In this document: in pieces, positions 46,873 through 55,207 of the stretch
How the letters are laid out: the number at the start of each line of letters is the position of its first letter
Position numbering within the stretch: the first letter of the stretch is position 1
DNA from: Caulobacter vibrioides OR37
Lineage (GTDB): Bacteria; Pseudomonadota; Alphaproteobacteria; Caulobacterales; Caulobacteraceae
DNA: 64,000 nucleotides
NCBI RefSeq assembly: GCF_000372645.1
Contig: NZ_APMP01000002.1
Location: 186,001 to 250,000, forward strand
Direction of reading: 5' to 3'
Program-made: the position numbers and the translations under genes
Notes under the pieces: generated by a model
Databases searched by the model: none
The model's input: only the letters and a program-made list of their open reading frames with translations
Told to the model about the DNA's origin: nothing

Positions 46873-47991
46873 TCAAACCCGCAGCGGCATCAGCACGTAC
46901 TTCACGCCCGGGTCGACCGGGTCGACCACCAGGGTCGGACTGGCCGGATCGGCGAAGCGGAACTCGGCCTGCGGCCCGGCGATCTGGCCGCAGACGTCCA
47001 GCAGGTAGCGGGCGTTGAAGCCGATCTCGAAGGGCTCGCCGTCGTAATCGACCTCGACCTCTTCCACGGCCTGGCCGGCTTCCATGTTGCGGACGGTCAG
47101 GGTGATGCGGCCCGGCTCGATGGCCAGCTTCACCGAACGGCTCTTCTCGGCCGAGATGGTCGCCACGCGGTCGACGGCCTTGGCGAACAGGTCGTTGTCC
47201 AGGGTCAGGATCTTGGCGTTGTCGCGCGGGATGACGCGCAGATAGTCCGGGAAGGCGCCGTCGATGACCTTGGAGGTCAGGGCGGCCTGGCCGAACTCGA
47301 AGCGGACCTTCTGCGGCGACAGCTGGACGTCGACCGTCTCGCCGGCCGATTCCATCAGGCGGCGGGCCTCGGCGATGGTCTTGCGCGGCACGATCACGCC
47401 CGGCAGGCCGACCGCGCCCTCCGGCGCCGGCATCTCGGCCAGGGCCAGGCGGTGGCCGTCGGTGGCCACGGCGCGCAGCTTGGTCTCGCCGCCTTCGTTG
47501 ACCGTGTGGATATAGAGGCCGTTCAGATAGTAGCGGGTCTCTTCGGTCGAGATCGCGAAGCGGGTCTTGTCGATCAGCCGCATCAGCTCGTTGGTGTCGA
47601 CCGCGATGCGGTTCGACAGGCCGTCGCTGCTCATCACCGGGAAGTCGCCGGCCGGCAGCACCGGCAGGTTGAAGCGCGAGCGCCCGGCCTGGATGACCAG
47701 GCGCGGATCGTCGCCGCTGAAGGTCAGGCTGACATCGGCGCCGTCGGGCAGCTTGCGGACGATTTCGTAAAGCGTATGGGCCGGGGCGGTGATCTGGCCG
47801 GGCACGTCGATCTGGGCCAGGCCCTCGTCGATGATCTCCATGTCCAGGTCGGTGGCCGAGAACGACAACTGATCGCGGTCGGCCGACAGCAGGATGTTGG
47901 ACAGGATCGGGATGGTGTTGCGGCGCTCGACCACGCTCTGCACATGCCCCAGCGCCTTCAGAAGCGCCGCCCGTTCAATGGTAAGCTTCAT
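46873..47991 (-). CDS. dnaN: DNA polymerase III beta sliding clamp
   Basis: DnaN is the ring-shaped processivity factor for DNA polymerase III. The 372-residue protein has the three-domain clamp pattern. Seen are MKLTIERAALLKALGHVQSVVERRNTIPILSN at the start, LSFSATDLDMEI, and the C-terminal YVLMPLRV typical of the family. ATG 47991 is the only sensible start. It is followed by a terminator and the S9 peptidase; recF and gyrB lie 2.9 kb further on, so the ancestral cluster has been broken up. Confidence 0.97.
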   Translation of the reverse strand: MKLTIERAALLKALGHVQSVVERRNTIPILSNILLSADRDQLSFSATDLDMEIIDEGLAQIDVPGQITAPAHTLYEIVRKLPDGADVSLTFSGDDPRLVIQAGRSRFNLPVLPAGDFPVMSSDGLSNRIAVDTNELMRLIDKTRFAISTEETRYYLNGLYIHTVNEGGETKLRAVATDGHRLALAEMPAPEGAVGLPGVIVPRKTIAEARRLMESAGETVDVQLSPQKVRFEFGQAALTSKVIDGAFPDYLRVIPRDNAKILTLDNDLFAKAVDRVATISAEKSRSVKLAIEPGRITLTVRNMEAGQAVEEVEVDYDGEPFEIGFNARYLLDVCGQIAGPQAEFRFADPASPTLVVDPVDPGVKYVLMPLRV

Positions 47992-48160
47992 AGTCCGGTC
48001 CAGATCGTGCGGGCGGATGCAGAATCGCCCGCTACCCCCGTGAAGAATGGACCGCCGACATTATCGTAAAGCGCGGAGGGGGAAAGGGGGCTGGGGCGCG
48101 AAAACCGCGCTGGACCCTCGTCCTTCAGGCTTCCGCGACGGACCCGGCGGATCGGCCCAT

Positions 48161-48216
48161 GGCCTTGGTCCTCGCCGACAGCGCGGCGAGGACCAAGGCC
48201 TGGAACATCAGGCCTT
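48161..48216. repeat. Competing hairpins at the 3' end of grpE
   Basis: GGCCTTGGTCCTCGCCG at 48161-48177 and its reverse complement at 48184-48200 give a perfect 17-pair stem with a six-base loop. A further GGCCTTGG at 48211-48218 can instead pair with CCAAGGCC at 48193-48200, enclosing the grpE stop codon. No T-run is present. It looks like a stability or termination structure. Confidence 0.55.
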
Positions 48217-48834
48217 GGTGTCGAAGGCCCCGCCCGAGCCTTCGCCGTCCGCGCCAGCCCCAGCGTAGGGGTTCGACCCGGCGGACGACGACTCCGGCGC
48301 GGCCGGGCCGGTCGAGCCCTTGGCCGCCACGGCGACCATGGCCGGACGCACCAGGCGGCCCATCAGCTCGTAGCCGGCCTGCAGCACCGAGATCACGCCG
48401 CCGGCCGCCACCTCGGTCGAGGGTTGTTCGGTCACGGCCTGATGCAGGTGCGGATCGAACTTCTCGCCCGGAGCGGGATCGATCTTCTTCAGGCCGTTGC
48501 GTTCGAAGGCGCCTTGCAGCTCCTTCTCGGTCATCTCGACGCCGATGATGAAGTTCTTCACCGCCGCGTCGGTCGAGTCCTTGGGGCTGTGGGCCGTGGC
48601 GCGCGCGAGGTTGTCGGCCGCGCCCAAGAGATCGCGGGCGAACTTCTGGATCGCGTAGGCGCGCGCGTCGTTCATCTCGCGCTCGGCGCGGCGCTTGGTG
48701 TTCTCGGCCTCGGCGGCGTAGCGGAGCGCCTGCTCCTTCAGCTGGGCCACTTCGAGCTTCAGGGCCTCGACTTCCTGCGAGGCGTCGTCCGTTTCGAAGG
48801 GCATGTCTTCAGCCGGCGTTTGCTCGTCGGTCAT
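48208..48834 (-). CDS. grpE: Nucleotide exchange factor GrpE
   Basis: GrpE releases ADP from DnaK in the Hsp70 cycle. The 208-residue protein has a long N-terminal coiled coil (EVEALKLEVAQLKEQALRYAAEAENTKRR) and the C-terminal beta domain (RNGLKKIDPAPGEKFDPHLHQAVTE, ELMGRLVRPAMVAVA). The tail is Gly/Ser/Ala-rich and extended, which is common in alphaproteobacteria. It follows hrcA by 12 bases, the usual heat-shock pair. Confidence 0.96.
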   Translation of the reverse strand: MTDEQTPAEDMPFETDDASQEVEALKLEVAQLKEQALRYAAEAENTKRRAEREMNDARAYAIQKFARDLLGAADNLARATAHSPKDSTDAAVKNFIIGVEMTEKELQGAFERNGLKKIDPAPGEKFDPHLHQAVTEQPSTEVAAGGVISVLQAGYELMGRLVRPAMVAVAAKGSTGPAAPESSSAGSNPYAGAGADGEGSGGAFDTKA

Positions 48835-48846
48835 CTCGTAAAGTCC

Positions 48847-49923
48847 TTATCCATCCATCATGCGGCCGAGCACCCGGGCGGTGTAGTCCACCAGCGGAAT
48901 GACTCGGGCATAGTTCAATCGCGCCGGCCCGATCACACCGATCGCGCCCAGCACCTTCTGACGGCCCGTCATATAGGGCGCCGCGATCACCGAGGAACCC
49001 GAAAGCGAAAAGAGTCGCGTTTCGGCCCCGATAAAGATGCGGACCGCCTCGGCCTGGCGAACGTCGTCGAGCAGGCCAATAAGCTGCCCTTTCTGCTCGA
49101 GATCGTCGAACAGCTGACGCACCCGGTCGATGTCCTCGCGCGCGCGCGCGTCGGCCAGCAGGTTGGCCTGCCCTCGAACGATCAGCGAGCGCGCGTCGCC
49201 CTCGCCCCCGCTCCAGGCGGCGAGGCCCTCCTCGACCAGGCGGGCGGCGGCCTCGTCCAGTTGCCGGCGGGCCACCGCCAGTTCGCCGTCCATCTCGACC
49301 CGCGCCTCGGCCAGGGTCCGACCGCGCAGACGGGCGTTCAGGAAGTTGGAGGCCTCGGTCAGGGCCGAGGGCGTCACCCCCGGCGGCTGGCGCATCAGGC
49401 GGTTCTCGACCTGACCGTCCTCGAACACCATGACCGCCAGGGCCTGACCACCGCCCAGCGGCACGAACTCGACATGCTTGACCCCGCCCTCGCGCACTGG
49501 CGTGACCACGATCCCGGCGCCGCCGGCCAGGCCCGACAGGATGGACGAGGCCTCGGCCAGGGCTTCCTCGAACGAGCGGCCCTTGACGGCCAGGCGCGCC
49601 TCGATGGTCCGCTTGTCGTCCTCGGGCAGGTCGCCGACCTCCAGCAAGCCGTCGACGAACATGCGCAGGCCGGCGTGGGTCGGCATCCGCCCGGCGCTGG
49701 TGTGCGGCGCGTCCAGCAGGCCCAGCTGCGCCAGGTCCTGCATGGTGTTGCGGATCGAGGCGGGCGATAGGGCCACCCCGCCCTTGGAGATGGTGCGCGA
49801 GCCCACCGGCTCGCCGGTCTCCAGGTACGACTCGACGACGCGGCGGAAGATGTCGCGCGCCCGGGCGTCCAGCTCGGTCAGGCCCGGCGCGGGCACGATC
49901 GGCCCTGGGAACAGGTGCGTCAT
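48847..49923 (-). CDS. hrcA: Heat-inducible transcription repressor HrcA
   Basis: HrcA represses groESL-type heat-shock genes through the CIRCE operator. The 358-residue protein begins with a winged helix ([54 protein letters not shown]) and carries the GAF-like core and C-terminal [25 protein letters not shown]. It is divergent from rph with a ~128-base shared region. No CIRCE dyad was found there, but a GTTGAAA resembling a sigma-32 -35 box occurs on the minus strand (49985-49991) without a convincing -10. It precedes grpE by 12 bases. Confidence 0.96.
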   Translation of the reverse strand: MTHLFPGPIVPAPGLTELDARARDIFRRVVESYLETGEPVGSRTISKGGVALSPASIRNTMQDLAQLGLLDAPHTSAGRMPTHAGLRMFVDGLLEVGDLPEDDKRTIEARLAVKGRSFEEALAEASSILSGLAGGAGIVVTPVREGGVKHVEFVPLGGGQALAVMVFEDGQVENRLMRQPPGVTPSALTEASNFLNARLRGRTLAEARVEMDGELAVARRQLDEAAARLVEEGLAAWSGGEGDARSLIVRGQANLLADARAREDIDRVRQLFDDLEQKGQLIGLLDDVRQAEAVRIFIGAETRLFSLSGSSVIAAPYMTGRQKVLGAIGVIGPARLNYARVIPLVDYTARVLGRMMDG

Positions 49924-50051
49924 GGGCGGCCTCTCCAGAGCGTGTCGTTTTGGACCCGGTCGGCGAACAAAAGCGGTCGGCCTCTTTCAACTGCGGCTGG
50001 CGATAGGATAAGCGGCCAGGCGAACACATTCAAATAGACCGGAGTTCCCCC

Positions 50052-50768
50052 ATGCGTCCGTCCGAACGCGCCCCCGACCAGCTGCGCGCCGTCACGCTGG
50101 AAACCGGCGTCAACCGCTACGCCGAGGGCTCGTGCCTGATCGGCTTTGGCCACACCAAGGTGCTGGTCACCGCCACGGTCGAGGAGAGCGTGCCGGGCTG
50201 GATGCGCAACAAGGGCGCCGGCTGGGTCACCGCCGAGTACGGAATGCTCCCCCGCGCCACCCACACGCGCGGCCGCCGCGAGGCCGCCGCCGGCAAGCAA
50301 ACCGGCCGCACCCAGGAGATCCAGCGCCTGATCGGCCGCTCCCTGCGCGCCGTGGTCGACCTGAAGGCTCTGGGCGAGCGCCAGATCACGCTGGACTGCG
50401 ACGTCGTTCAGGCCGACGGTGGCACCCGCACCGCCTCGATCACCGGCGCCTGGGTGGCCCTGCGCCTGGCCACCCGCTACCTGCTCGACGAGGGCGTCCT
50501 GAAGACCGATCCCATCCTGGGCCAGGTGGCCGCCGTCTCGTGCGGCGTGTTCAACAACGTGCCGGTGCTGGATCTGGACTACGAGGAAGACTCCAGCGCC
50601 GAGGCCGACAGCAACTTCGTGCTGACCGGGGCCGGCGACATCGTCGAGATCCAGGCCACCGGCGAGAAGCGGGGCTTCACCCGCGCCGAGTTCGAGACCC
50701 TGTACGGGCTGGCCGAAAAGGGCATCAACGAGCTGTTCGTCCTGCAGCGCCAGGCCATCGGCGCGTAG
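50052..50768 (+). CDS. rph: Ribonuclease PH
   Basis: RNase PH is a phosphorolytic 3'-5' exoribonuclease that trims tRNA precursors. The 238-residue length is standard. Visible signatures are [71 protein letters not shown], and [27 protein letters not shown] 50052 has a CCGGAGTTCCCCC upstream stretch containing GGAG. It is divergent from hrcA and followed by the HtrA-like gene after 70 bases. Confidence 0.97.
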   Translation: MRPSERAPDQLRAVTLETGVNRYAEGSCLIGFGHTKVLVTATVEESVPGWMRNKGAGWVTAEYGMLPRATHTRGRREAAAGKQTGRTQEIQRLIGRSLRAVVDLKALGERQITLDCDVVQADGGTRTASITGAWVALRLATRYLLDEGVLKTDPILGQVAAVSCGVFNNVPVLDLDYEEDSSAEADSNFVLTGAGDIVEIQATGEKRGFTRAEFETLYGLAEKGINELFVLQRQAIGA

Positions 50769-50838
50769 ACGCGCCCCTTGCCGGGATGGGCTAGCGGACC
50801 CAGATTCCCTGAACCACGAGGTTTTAGAGGAGTCCGCC

Positions 50839-51816
50839 GTGCCCACCCCGTTCAAAGGCTATGAAGTCGAAGCGCGCCTGCGGCCATCGGCCGAGGCCTA
50901 TCGCTTCGACCTCGACCAGGCGCTGGCCGCGGTCGTGGCCTTGGAGGCGCACGCGCCGGCCGACGCCTACACCGCCCAGATCCTGGGAACCGAGCGCATC
51001 GGCAACGGCGTCGTGGTGGGTCCCAGCGGTCTCGTCCTGACGATGGCCTATCTGATCACCGAGGCCGAAGAGGTCTTCCTGACCCGCAACGACGGCCGCC
51101 GCGTGCCCGCCCACGTGCTGGGCCTGGACGCTCGATCGGGCCTCGGCCTTGTCCAGGCCCTGGAGCCGCTGGATCTGCCGGTGCTGACCATTGGCCATTC
51201 GCGCGGACTGGAAGACGGGGCCCCCGTGGTCGTCGCCGGGGCCGGCGGCCGCGCCCACGCCATGGCCGGCAAGATCCTGGCCCGCATCCCCTTCTCCGGC
51301 TATTGGGAATACAAGCTGGACGAGGCCCTGATCACCGCGCCAGCTCACCCGCACTGGAGCGGCGCGGCCCTGATCGGTCCCAAGGGCGACTTGGTGGGCC
51401 TGGGTTCGCTGAGCCTGGAAGGCCGCGACGCCCAGGGCGAGGCGAGGCCCATCAACATGTTCGTGCCGGCCGAACTGCTGCCGCCGATCCTCGACGACCT
51501 GGCGCGCGGCAAGACTCCTCACCCGCCGCGTCCTTGGCTTGGCGTCTTCGCCCAGGAGCTGGAGAACCACGTGGTCATCGTCGGCGTCTCGCCCAAGGGC
51601 CCGGCCGCCCGCGCCGAACTGCGCGCCGGCGACCTGATCCTGGAGGTCGACGGCCACGCGGTGTCGGACCTGGCCGAATTCTACGATCGCCTGTGGGACC
51701 TGGGCGAGGCCGGCGTCACCGTGCCGCTGAAGGTGCTGCGCGAAGGCGACGCCTTCGAGCTGGAGGTGCGCTCGATGGACCGCAACGCGCTGCTGAAGAA
51801 GCGGCGGCTGAACTGA
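50839..51816 (+). CDS. HtrA-like PDZ protein with degenerate catalytic triad
   Basis: This 325-residue protein has an S1C/HtrA-type protease fold (GNGVVVGPSGLVLTMAYLITEAEEVFL) and a C-terminal PDZ domain (PWLGVFAQELENHVVIVGVSPKGPAARAELRAGDLILEVDGHAV). The catalytic histidine expected in VLTNAHVV is tyrosine (Y71). The aspartate in the DxTDLAVL position is replaced (ARSGLGLVQ, G101). Only the serine (S174 in HWSGAAL) remains, and the GNSGGP context is altered. No signal peptide is seen. It starts at GTG 50839 after a good GAGGAG. It is probably a non-proteolytic binding protein. Confidence 0.85.
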   Translation: MPTPFKGYEVEARLRPSAEAYRFDLDQALAAVVALEAHAPADAYTAQILGTERIGNGVVVGPSGLVLTMAYLITEAEEVFLTRNDGRRVPAHVLGLDARSGLGLVQALEPLDLPVLTIGHSRGLEDGAPVVVAGAGGRAHAMAGKILARIPFSGYWEYKLDEALITAPAHPHWSGAALIGPKGDLVGLGSLSLEGRDAQGEARPINMFVPAELLPPILDDLARGKTPHPPRPWLGVFAQELENHVVIVGVSPKGPAARAELRAGDLILEVDGHAVSDLAEFYDRLWDLGEAGVTVPLKVLREGDAFELEVRSMDRNALLKKRRLN

Positions 51817-51866
51817 GGACGCGCCCCGGTTGCCAGGATGGCGATCCTCATTCTAGACGGGATCGC

Positions 51867-52658
51867 ATGACCGACAAACCTGGCCCTTGGGATCTTCCGG
51901 ACGCCCCACCTTCACCGCCGGCCGCGACGCCCGCCGCTCCGCGCGACCGTCTCTGGCTATGGCTGGGCGCCCTGGCCGCCGTCGGGGTGCTCATTGCCGC
52001 CCTGGCCCACGCCTATCCGGAAGCCTTGCGGAGCGGGGACGACAAGGTCGAGCTGGTCTATCGTCTGATGCTGGTGCTGCTGGTGTCGGGCGGCCTTTTG
52101 CGCGCCGCGCGGCGGCCGTTGACCCGTCACCTGAAGCACGCGGTGATCTGGATGGCCGCCTTCGCGGTGCTGGCCTTCGGTTACGCCTATCGGACCGAGT
52201 TGGCCGACGCGCCGCGCCGGCTGCGGATGGCGTTCAATATCGGCGCGCCGATCCAGGTCGACGAGCGCACCCTCGTGGTCCCGCAGAGCGACGACGGCGC
52301 CTATGTGGTCGATGGCCTGGTCAACGGCCAGCGCGTGCGGTTCACGGTCGACACCGGCTCGACCGACACCGTGCTCAGCCCCGACGACGCCCGCCGGCTG
52401 GGCGTGGCGGTCGACAAGCTGGACTACGCCTACAAGGCCGAGACCGCCAACGGGACGGGCTATGGCGCGGTCTTCGCGGCCAAGAGCCTGGAGATCGGGT
52501 CGATCCGGCTGCGGGACGTGCCTTTGATGGTCAACAAGACGCCGATGAGCCAGTCGCTGCTCGGGATGAGCTTCCTGAAACGCTTGGACGCGTTCGAATT
52601 CCGCGGGCGCACCCTGGTGCTGAAGTGGCGCGAGGACGACCAGGGACGGGCGCTTTAG
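51867..52658 (+). CDS. Membrane-anchored retropepsin-like aspartic protease (TIGR02281 type)
   Basis: This 263-residue protein has three hydrophobic segments (~28-49, 62-79, 93-108) followed by a clan AA aspartic protease domain. The catalytic motif is D162-T-G-S-T (VRFTVDTGSTDTVLSPDDARRLGV), and LLGMSFLKRLDAFEFRGRTLVL follows the usual retropepsin end. This single-domain membrane form is common in alphaproteobacteria and presumably dimerises to be active. ATG 51867 is used; upstream frame is inside the HtrA-like gene. The substrate is unknown. The gene is followed by short CTAG-type repeats. Confidence 0.88.
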   Translation: MTDKPGPWDLPDAPPSPPAATPAAPRDRLWLWLGALAAVGVLIAALAHAYPEALRSGDDKVELVYRLMLVLLVSGGLLRAARRPLTRHLKHAVIWMAAFAVLAFGYAYRTELADAPRRLRMAFNIGAPIQVDERTLVVPQSDDGAYVVDGLVNGQRVRFTVDTGSTDTVLSPDDARRLGVAVDKLDYAYKAETANGTGYGAVFAAKSLEIGSIRLRDVPLMVNKTPMSQSLLGMSFLKRLDAFEFRGRTLVLKWREDDQGRAL

Positions 52659-52666
52659 AGCGCGCT

Positions 52667-52681
52667 AGCGGTTTAACCGCT
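52667..52681. repeat. 15-base palindrome AGCGGTTTAACCGCT after the retropepsin gene
   Basis: Perfect palindrome between the retropepsin stop and repeat copy C. It is preceded by TAGAGCGCG, so it may be a truncated relative of the AGAGC repeat family. Confidence 0.45.
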
Positions 52682-52703
52682 CACACTTAAACCTAACGCA
52701 TCC

Positions 52704-52819
52704 CTAGAGCGTGAGGCTGAAAGTGGGAACCGGTTTCAGCTTATCTCACGCTCTAAACATTTGATTTAGAGCCTTTTTAACGCCTGAAATCGATTCCGAT
52801 TTCAGGCTAAAGGCTCTAG
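52704..52819 (+). repeat. CTAG-ended double-hairpin element, copy C
   Basis: 116 bases, beginning CTAGAGCGTGAGGCTGAAAG and ending GGCTAAAGGCTCTAG. It matches copy A at 25999-26114 except for three substitutions. It has 7-base terminal inverted repeats CTAGAGC/GCTCTAG. The right end supplies the TAG stop codon of the minus-strand XRE gene (52816-52818). Confidence 0.85.
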
Positions 52820-53052
52820 GCTTCGTCTTCATCGTGCCCGCCGGGCGGGCCGCTTTCGAAGGTCAGCAGGTCGCCCGGCTGACAGCCCAGTTCGCGGCAA
52901 AGCGCGTCCAGGGTCGAGAACCGCACCGCGCGGGCCTTGCCGGTCTTGAGGATCGAGAGGTTGGCGATGGTCACGCCCACCCGGTCGGAAAGCTCGGTGA
53001 GCGACATGCGACGATCCAGCAAGACGCGGTCGAGGTTCACGCGGACGGGCAT
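52816..53052 (-). CDS. XRE-family helix-turn-helix regulator (paired with DUF2975)
   Basis: This 78-residue DNA-binding protein (MPVRVNLDRVLLDRRMSLTELSDRVGVTIANLSILKTGKARAVRF...CRELGCQPGDLLTF) is the short Cro/C1 type that occurs beside DUF2975 membrane proteins. The helix-turn-helix covers ~residues 18-40. Its C-terminus (GGHDEDEA) ends in a TAG stop that lies inside repeat copy C, so insertion of the element may have truncated or reshaped the tail. It starts 17 bases downstream of the DUF2975 gene stop and is presumably co-transcribed. Confidence 0.88.
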   Translation of the reverse strand: MPVRVNLDRVLLDRRMSLTELSDRVGVTIANLSILKTGKARAVRFSTLDALCRELGCQPGDLLTFESGPPGGHDEDEA

Positions 53053-53069
53053 TCGACGGTCACTCCGGA

Positions 53070-53603
53070 TCAGATCGTGAGTTCGGCTTCGCGGCGAAGG
53101 CGGGCGCCTTCGCGGAACACCTCGGCCAGGACGAAGACCACCAGCACCGAGAACCAGGCGGTCAGGGTGAAGCTGTCGTCGATGACCTTGGCCTTGGGCG
53201 CCAGCCAGCGCGCCATGCCCGAAAAGACGTAGCGGCCGATCTCCAGCCCGCCCAGGACGAGGCCGATCAGACGCAGACGCACGACATTGTCGGGATGGAA
53301 GGGGTCGCCGGCGGTCAGGGTGGCGAAGATCTTGCGCAGCCGCTCGACGATGACCATCCAGCCGCCCAGCAGCAACGCCCAGGCCGCCAGGGCGCCGGCG
53401 AACAGCGGGCCGTCGCGGCTGATGGCCTGCACGGCGTCGCTGATCGGCAACACCTGGGCCAGCAGTTCGGGATTGAAGCTGAACAGCAGGGCGACCAGCG
53501 TGAACAGCGACAGAAGGCTCACGAAGATCCACAGCCCGACATAGATCACATCGAGGATGATCTTCAGAAAACTCGATACCGAGCCAGGCCCCAAGGCGCG
53601 CAT
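53070..53603 (-). CDS. DUF2975 membrane protein
   Basis: This 177-residue inner-membrane protein has four hydrophobic segments: ILDVIYVGLWIFVSLLSLFTLVALLF, AGALAAWALLLGGWMVIVE, LIGLVLGGLEIGRYVF and TAWFSVLVVFVLAEVF. Between helices 2 and 3 is the family signature TLTAGDPFHPDNVVRLRLIGLVLGGLE. DUF2975 proteins are found upstream of a short XRE regulator and may act as a membrane-bound sensor for it. The N-terminal MRALGPGSVSSFLKI is a plausible start. Confidence 0.85.
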   Translation of the reverse strand: MRALGPGSVSSFLKIILDVIYVGLWIFVSLLSLFTLVALLFSFNPELLAQVLPISDAVQAISRDGPLFAGALAAWALLLGGWMVIVERLRKIFATLTAGDPFHPDNVVRLRLIGLVLGGLEIGRYVFSGMARWLAPKAKVIDDSFTLTAWFSVLVVFVLAEVFREGARLRREAELTI

Positions 53604-53698
53604 GGCTGCTCCCCGACAGCGACGCTAAGCAATTTGCCCCGCGTCGCGGGAGGCGTCAAAAACAGCGGCCCCCGGGCCCCTGGAAACGCGATCCGCCG

Positions 53699-53815
53699 TT
53701 AAAGCGTCTGCACCACGAACGCCACGGCCGACACCGGAACCGCCACGATCAGGGCGACGGTGATCGCGGTCATGATGACCTTGTCGGCGATGCTGAACAG
53801 GCGGGCGGCGGACAT
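53699..53815 (-). CDS. Small membrane protein (38 residues)
   Basis: The frame from ATG 53815 to TAA 53699 encodes MSAARLFSIADKVIMTAITV followed by a further hydrophobic run and VVQTL. The composition is that of a single transmembrane helix after a short amphipathic start. An AGCTGGAAAACACG context before ATG gives a weak ribosome-binding site. It lies 95 bases upstream of the DUF2975 gene and downstream of two dyads that may be its operator. No homologue is recognised; it could be part of the DUF2975/XRE unit. Confidence 0.5.
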   Translation of the reverse strand: MSAARLFSIADKVIMTAITVALIVAVPVSAVAFVVQTL

Positions 53816-53858
53816 CGTGTTTTCCAGCTCGAGAGGCGTGGCCAGGGTCGATCCATTC

Positions 53859-53891
53859 GGCCCCTATCCACAGGATCAACAGATAGGGGCC
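53859..53891. promoter_or_regulatory. Inverted repeat GGCCCCTATC...GATAGGGGCC
   Basis: Perfect 10-base arms with a 13-base spacer lie between the 38-residue gene and the GST gene. No T-run follows, so this may be an operator rather than a terminator; a hairpin in mRNA is equally possible. Confidence 0.4.
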
Positions 53892-53915
53892 AATTCCGGT
53901 TCCGCCAATCTCGAT

Positions 53916-53930
53916 TATCGAAAAACGATA
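53916..53930. promoter_or_regulatory. Dyad TATCG-AAAAA-CGATA
   Basis: A palindrome with 5-base arms inside the AT-rich patch CTCGATTATCG...ATATTAAAC, located about 100 bases upstream of the 38-residue gene. Possible operator for the neighbouring XRE regulator. Confidence 0.35.
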
Positions 53931-53973
53931 TTAAACTCCGGTAATGATGCCTCTGGGCAAATCGAAGTTGCCT

Positions 53974-54579
53974 TTAGGTCACAGTCACGCTCGTCGCCAC
54001 CATCGAGGCGCGCTTGGAAACCCGCTCGAACCAGTTGGCCAAGGCTGGCCGCCCCGCCCGCCAGTCGCTGACCCTGCGAGCATCCTGGTAGTCCAGCTGC
54101 ACGGCCACGGCGATCTCGCCGATCGCGAAGCGGTCCGAGGAGAGGGCGCCTTCGGCGACAGCGGCTTCGAAGAGGTTCAGCGTCGCGGCGACGGCGCGGC
54201 CCTGGCGCTCGAAAAGATCCTGACGATGCTCGGCCTCGGGCCGCATCCGCTCGCGAACGATCATCACCGAGGCGTCGCCCAGCCCGTCGGCCGCCGCTTC
54301 CAGGGTCAGCGCCCGGCGGCGGTCGGGCTGGGCCTCGGGGATCAGGCGCGGCGCGGCCAGTCCATCCACATAGTCGGTGATGACGCCGGAATCATAGATC
54401 GCCTCGCCGTCGTCCAGGATCAGGGCCGGCACCTTGCACAGCGGGTTCTGGGCCCGCAGCGACTCGTCCTGGAACGGCGAGACCACCTCAAGCGTGAAGC
54501 GGTCCGACAACCCTTTTTCGATGGCCAGCACGCGAACCTTGCGCGCGAAGGGTGAAAGTGGCGAGTAAAGGAGCCGCAT
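53974..54579 (-). CDS. Glutathione S-transferase family protein
   Basis: This 201-residue protein has an N-terminal thioredoxin-like domain (MRLLYSPLSPFARKVRVLAIEKGLSDRFTLEVV, NPLCKVPALILDDGEAIYDSGVITDYVD) with the cis-proline VPAL and the glutathione-contacting D/S pair. The helical C-terminal domain runs from about residue 85. ATG 54579 is chosen since upstream in-frame sequence is antisense to rdgB. It is divergent from rdgB, with the two starts only 25 bases apart. Such stringent-starvation-like GSTs are cytosolic; the substrate is unknown. Confidence 0.9.
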   Translation of the reverse strand: MRLLYSPLSPFARKVRVLAIEKGLSDRFTLEVVSPFQDESLRAQNPLCKVPALILDDGEAIYDSGVITDYVDGLAAPRLIPEAQPDRRRALTLEAAADGLGDASVMIVRERMRPEAEHRQDLFERQGRAVAATLNLFEAAVAEGALSSDRFAIGEIAVAVQLDYQDARRVSDWRAGRPALANWFERVSKRASMVATSVTVT

Positions 54580-54604
54580 CAGGTGATTTTCCCGGAGTGA
54601 AGAC

Positions 54605-55207
54605 ATGGCGCTGAAGCTTGAGATCGGGTCGAAGCTTGTGGCCGCCACGCACAATCCTGGCAAGGTCCCGGAGATCGCGGCCCTGCTGGACGGCCGCTTC
54701 GAGATCGTCACGGCCGGACAGCTGGGCCTGCCCGAGCCCGAGGAAACCGAGAGCACCTTCGTCGGCAACGCCCTGCTGAAGGCCCGTCACGCGGCGGATC
54801 TGTCGGGCCTGCCGGCCATCGCCGACGACTCGGGCCTGTCGGTCAGCGCGCTGGACGGCGCGCCAGGGATCTATTCGGCGCGCTGGGCCGGTCCGGGCAA
54901 GGACTTCACCATGGCCATGGACAAGGTCGCCGAGCGCATCGAGGCGACGGGGAGCGAGGACTATTCGGCCTGGTTCACCTCGGCCCTGGCCGTCGCCTGG
55001 CCCAACGGGCCGGCCGTGGTGGTCGAGGGACGCGTCGACGGAACCCTGGCGTTCCCCGGGCGCGGAACGCGCGGCTTCGGCTACGATCCGATCTTCGTTC
55101 CCGAGGGCCACGACATCACCTTCGGCGAGATGGAACCGGCGGCCAAGGACGCGATGAGCCACCGCGCCCGCGCCTTCGCCAAGCTGAAAGCCGCGTTGTT
55201 TGACTGA
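54605..55207 (+). CDS. rdgB: XTP/dITP pyrophosphatase (RdgB/HAM1)
   Basis: This house-cleaning enzyme hydrolyses dITP, dHAPTP and XTP to monophosphates, preventing misincorporation. The 200-residue protein has the family signatures [39 protein letters not shown] and [20 protein letters not shown], and then [10 protein letters not shown]. It begins at ATG 54605. Its stop overlaps the hemW start by eight bases, the usual alphaproteobacterial order rdgB-hemW. Confidence 0.96.
   Translation: MALKLEIGSKLVAATHNPGKVPEIAALLDGRFEIVTAGQLGLPEPEETESTFVGNALLKARHAADLSGLPAIADDSGLSVSALDGAPGIYSARWAGPGKDFTMAMDKVAERIEATGSEDYSAWFTSALAVAWPNGPAVVVEGRVDGTLAFPGRGTRGFGYDPIFVPEGHDITFGEMEPAAKDAMSHRARAFAKLKAALFD

Noticed and set aside
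49924..50051. Possible CIRCE operator upstream of hrcA
   Set aside because: No TTAGCACTC-N9-GAGTGCTAA dyad is present in the hrcA-rph gap.
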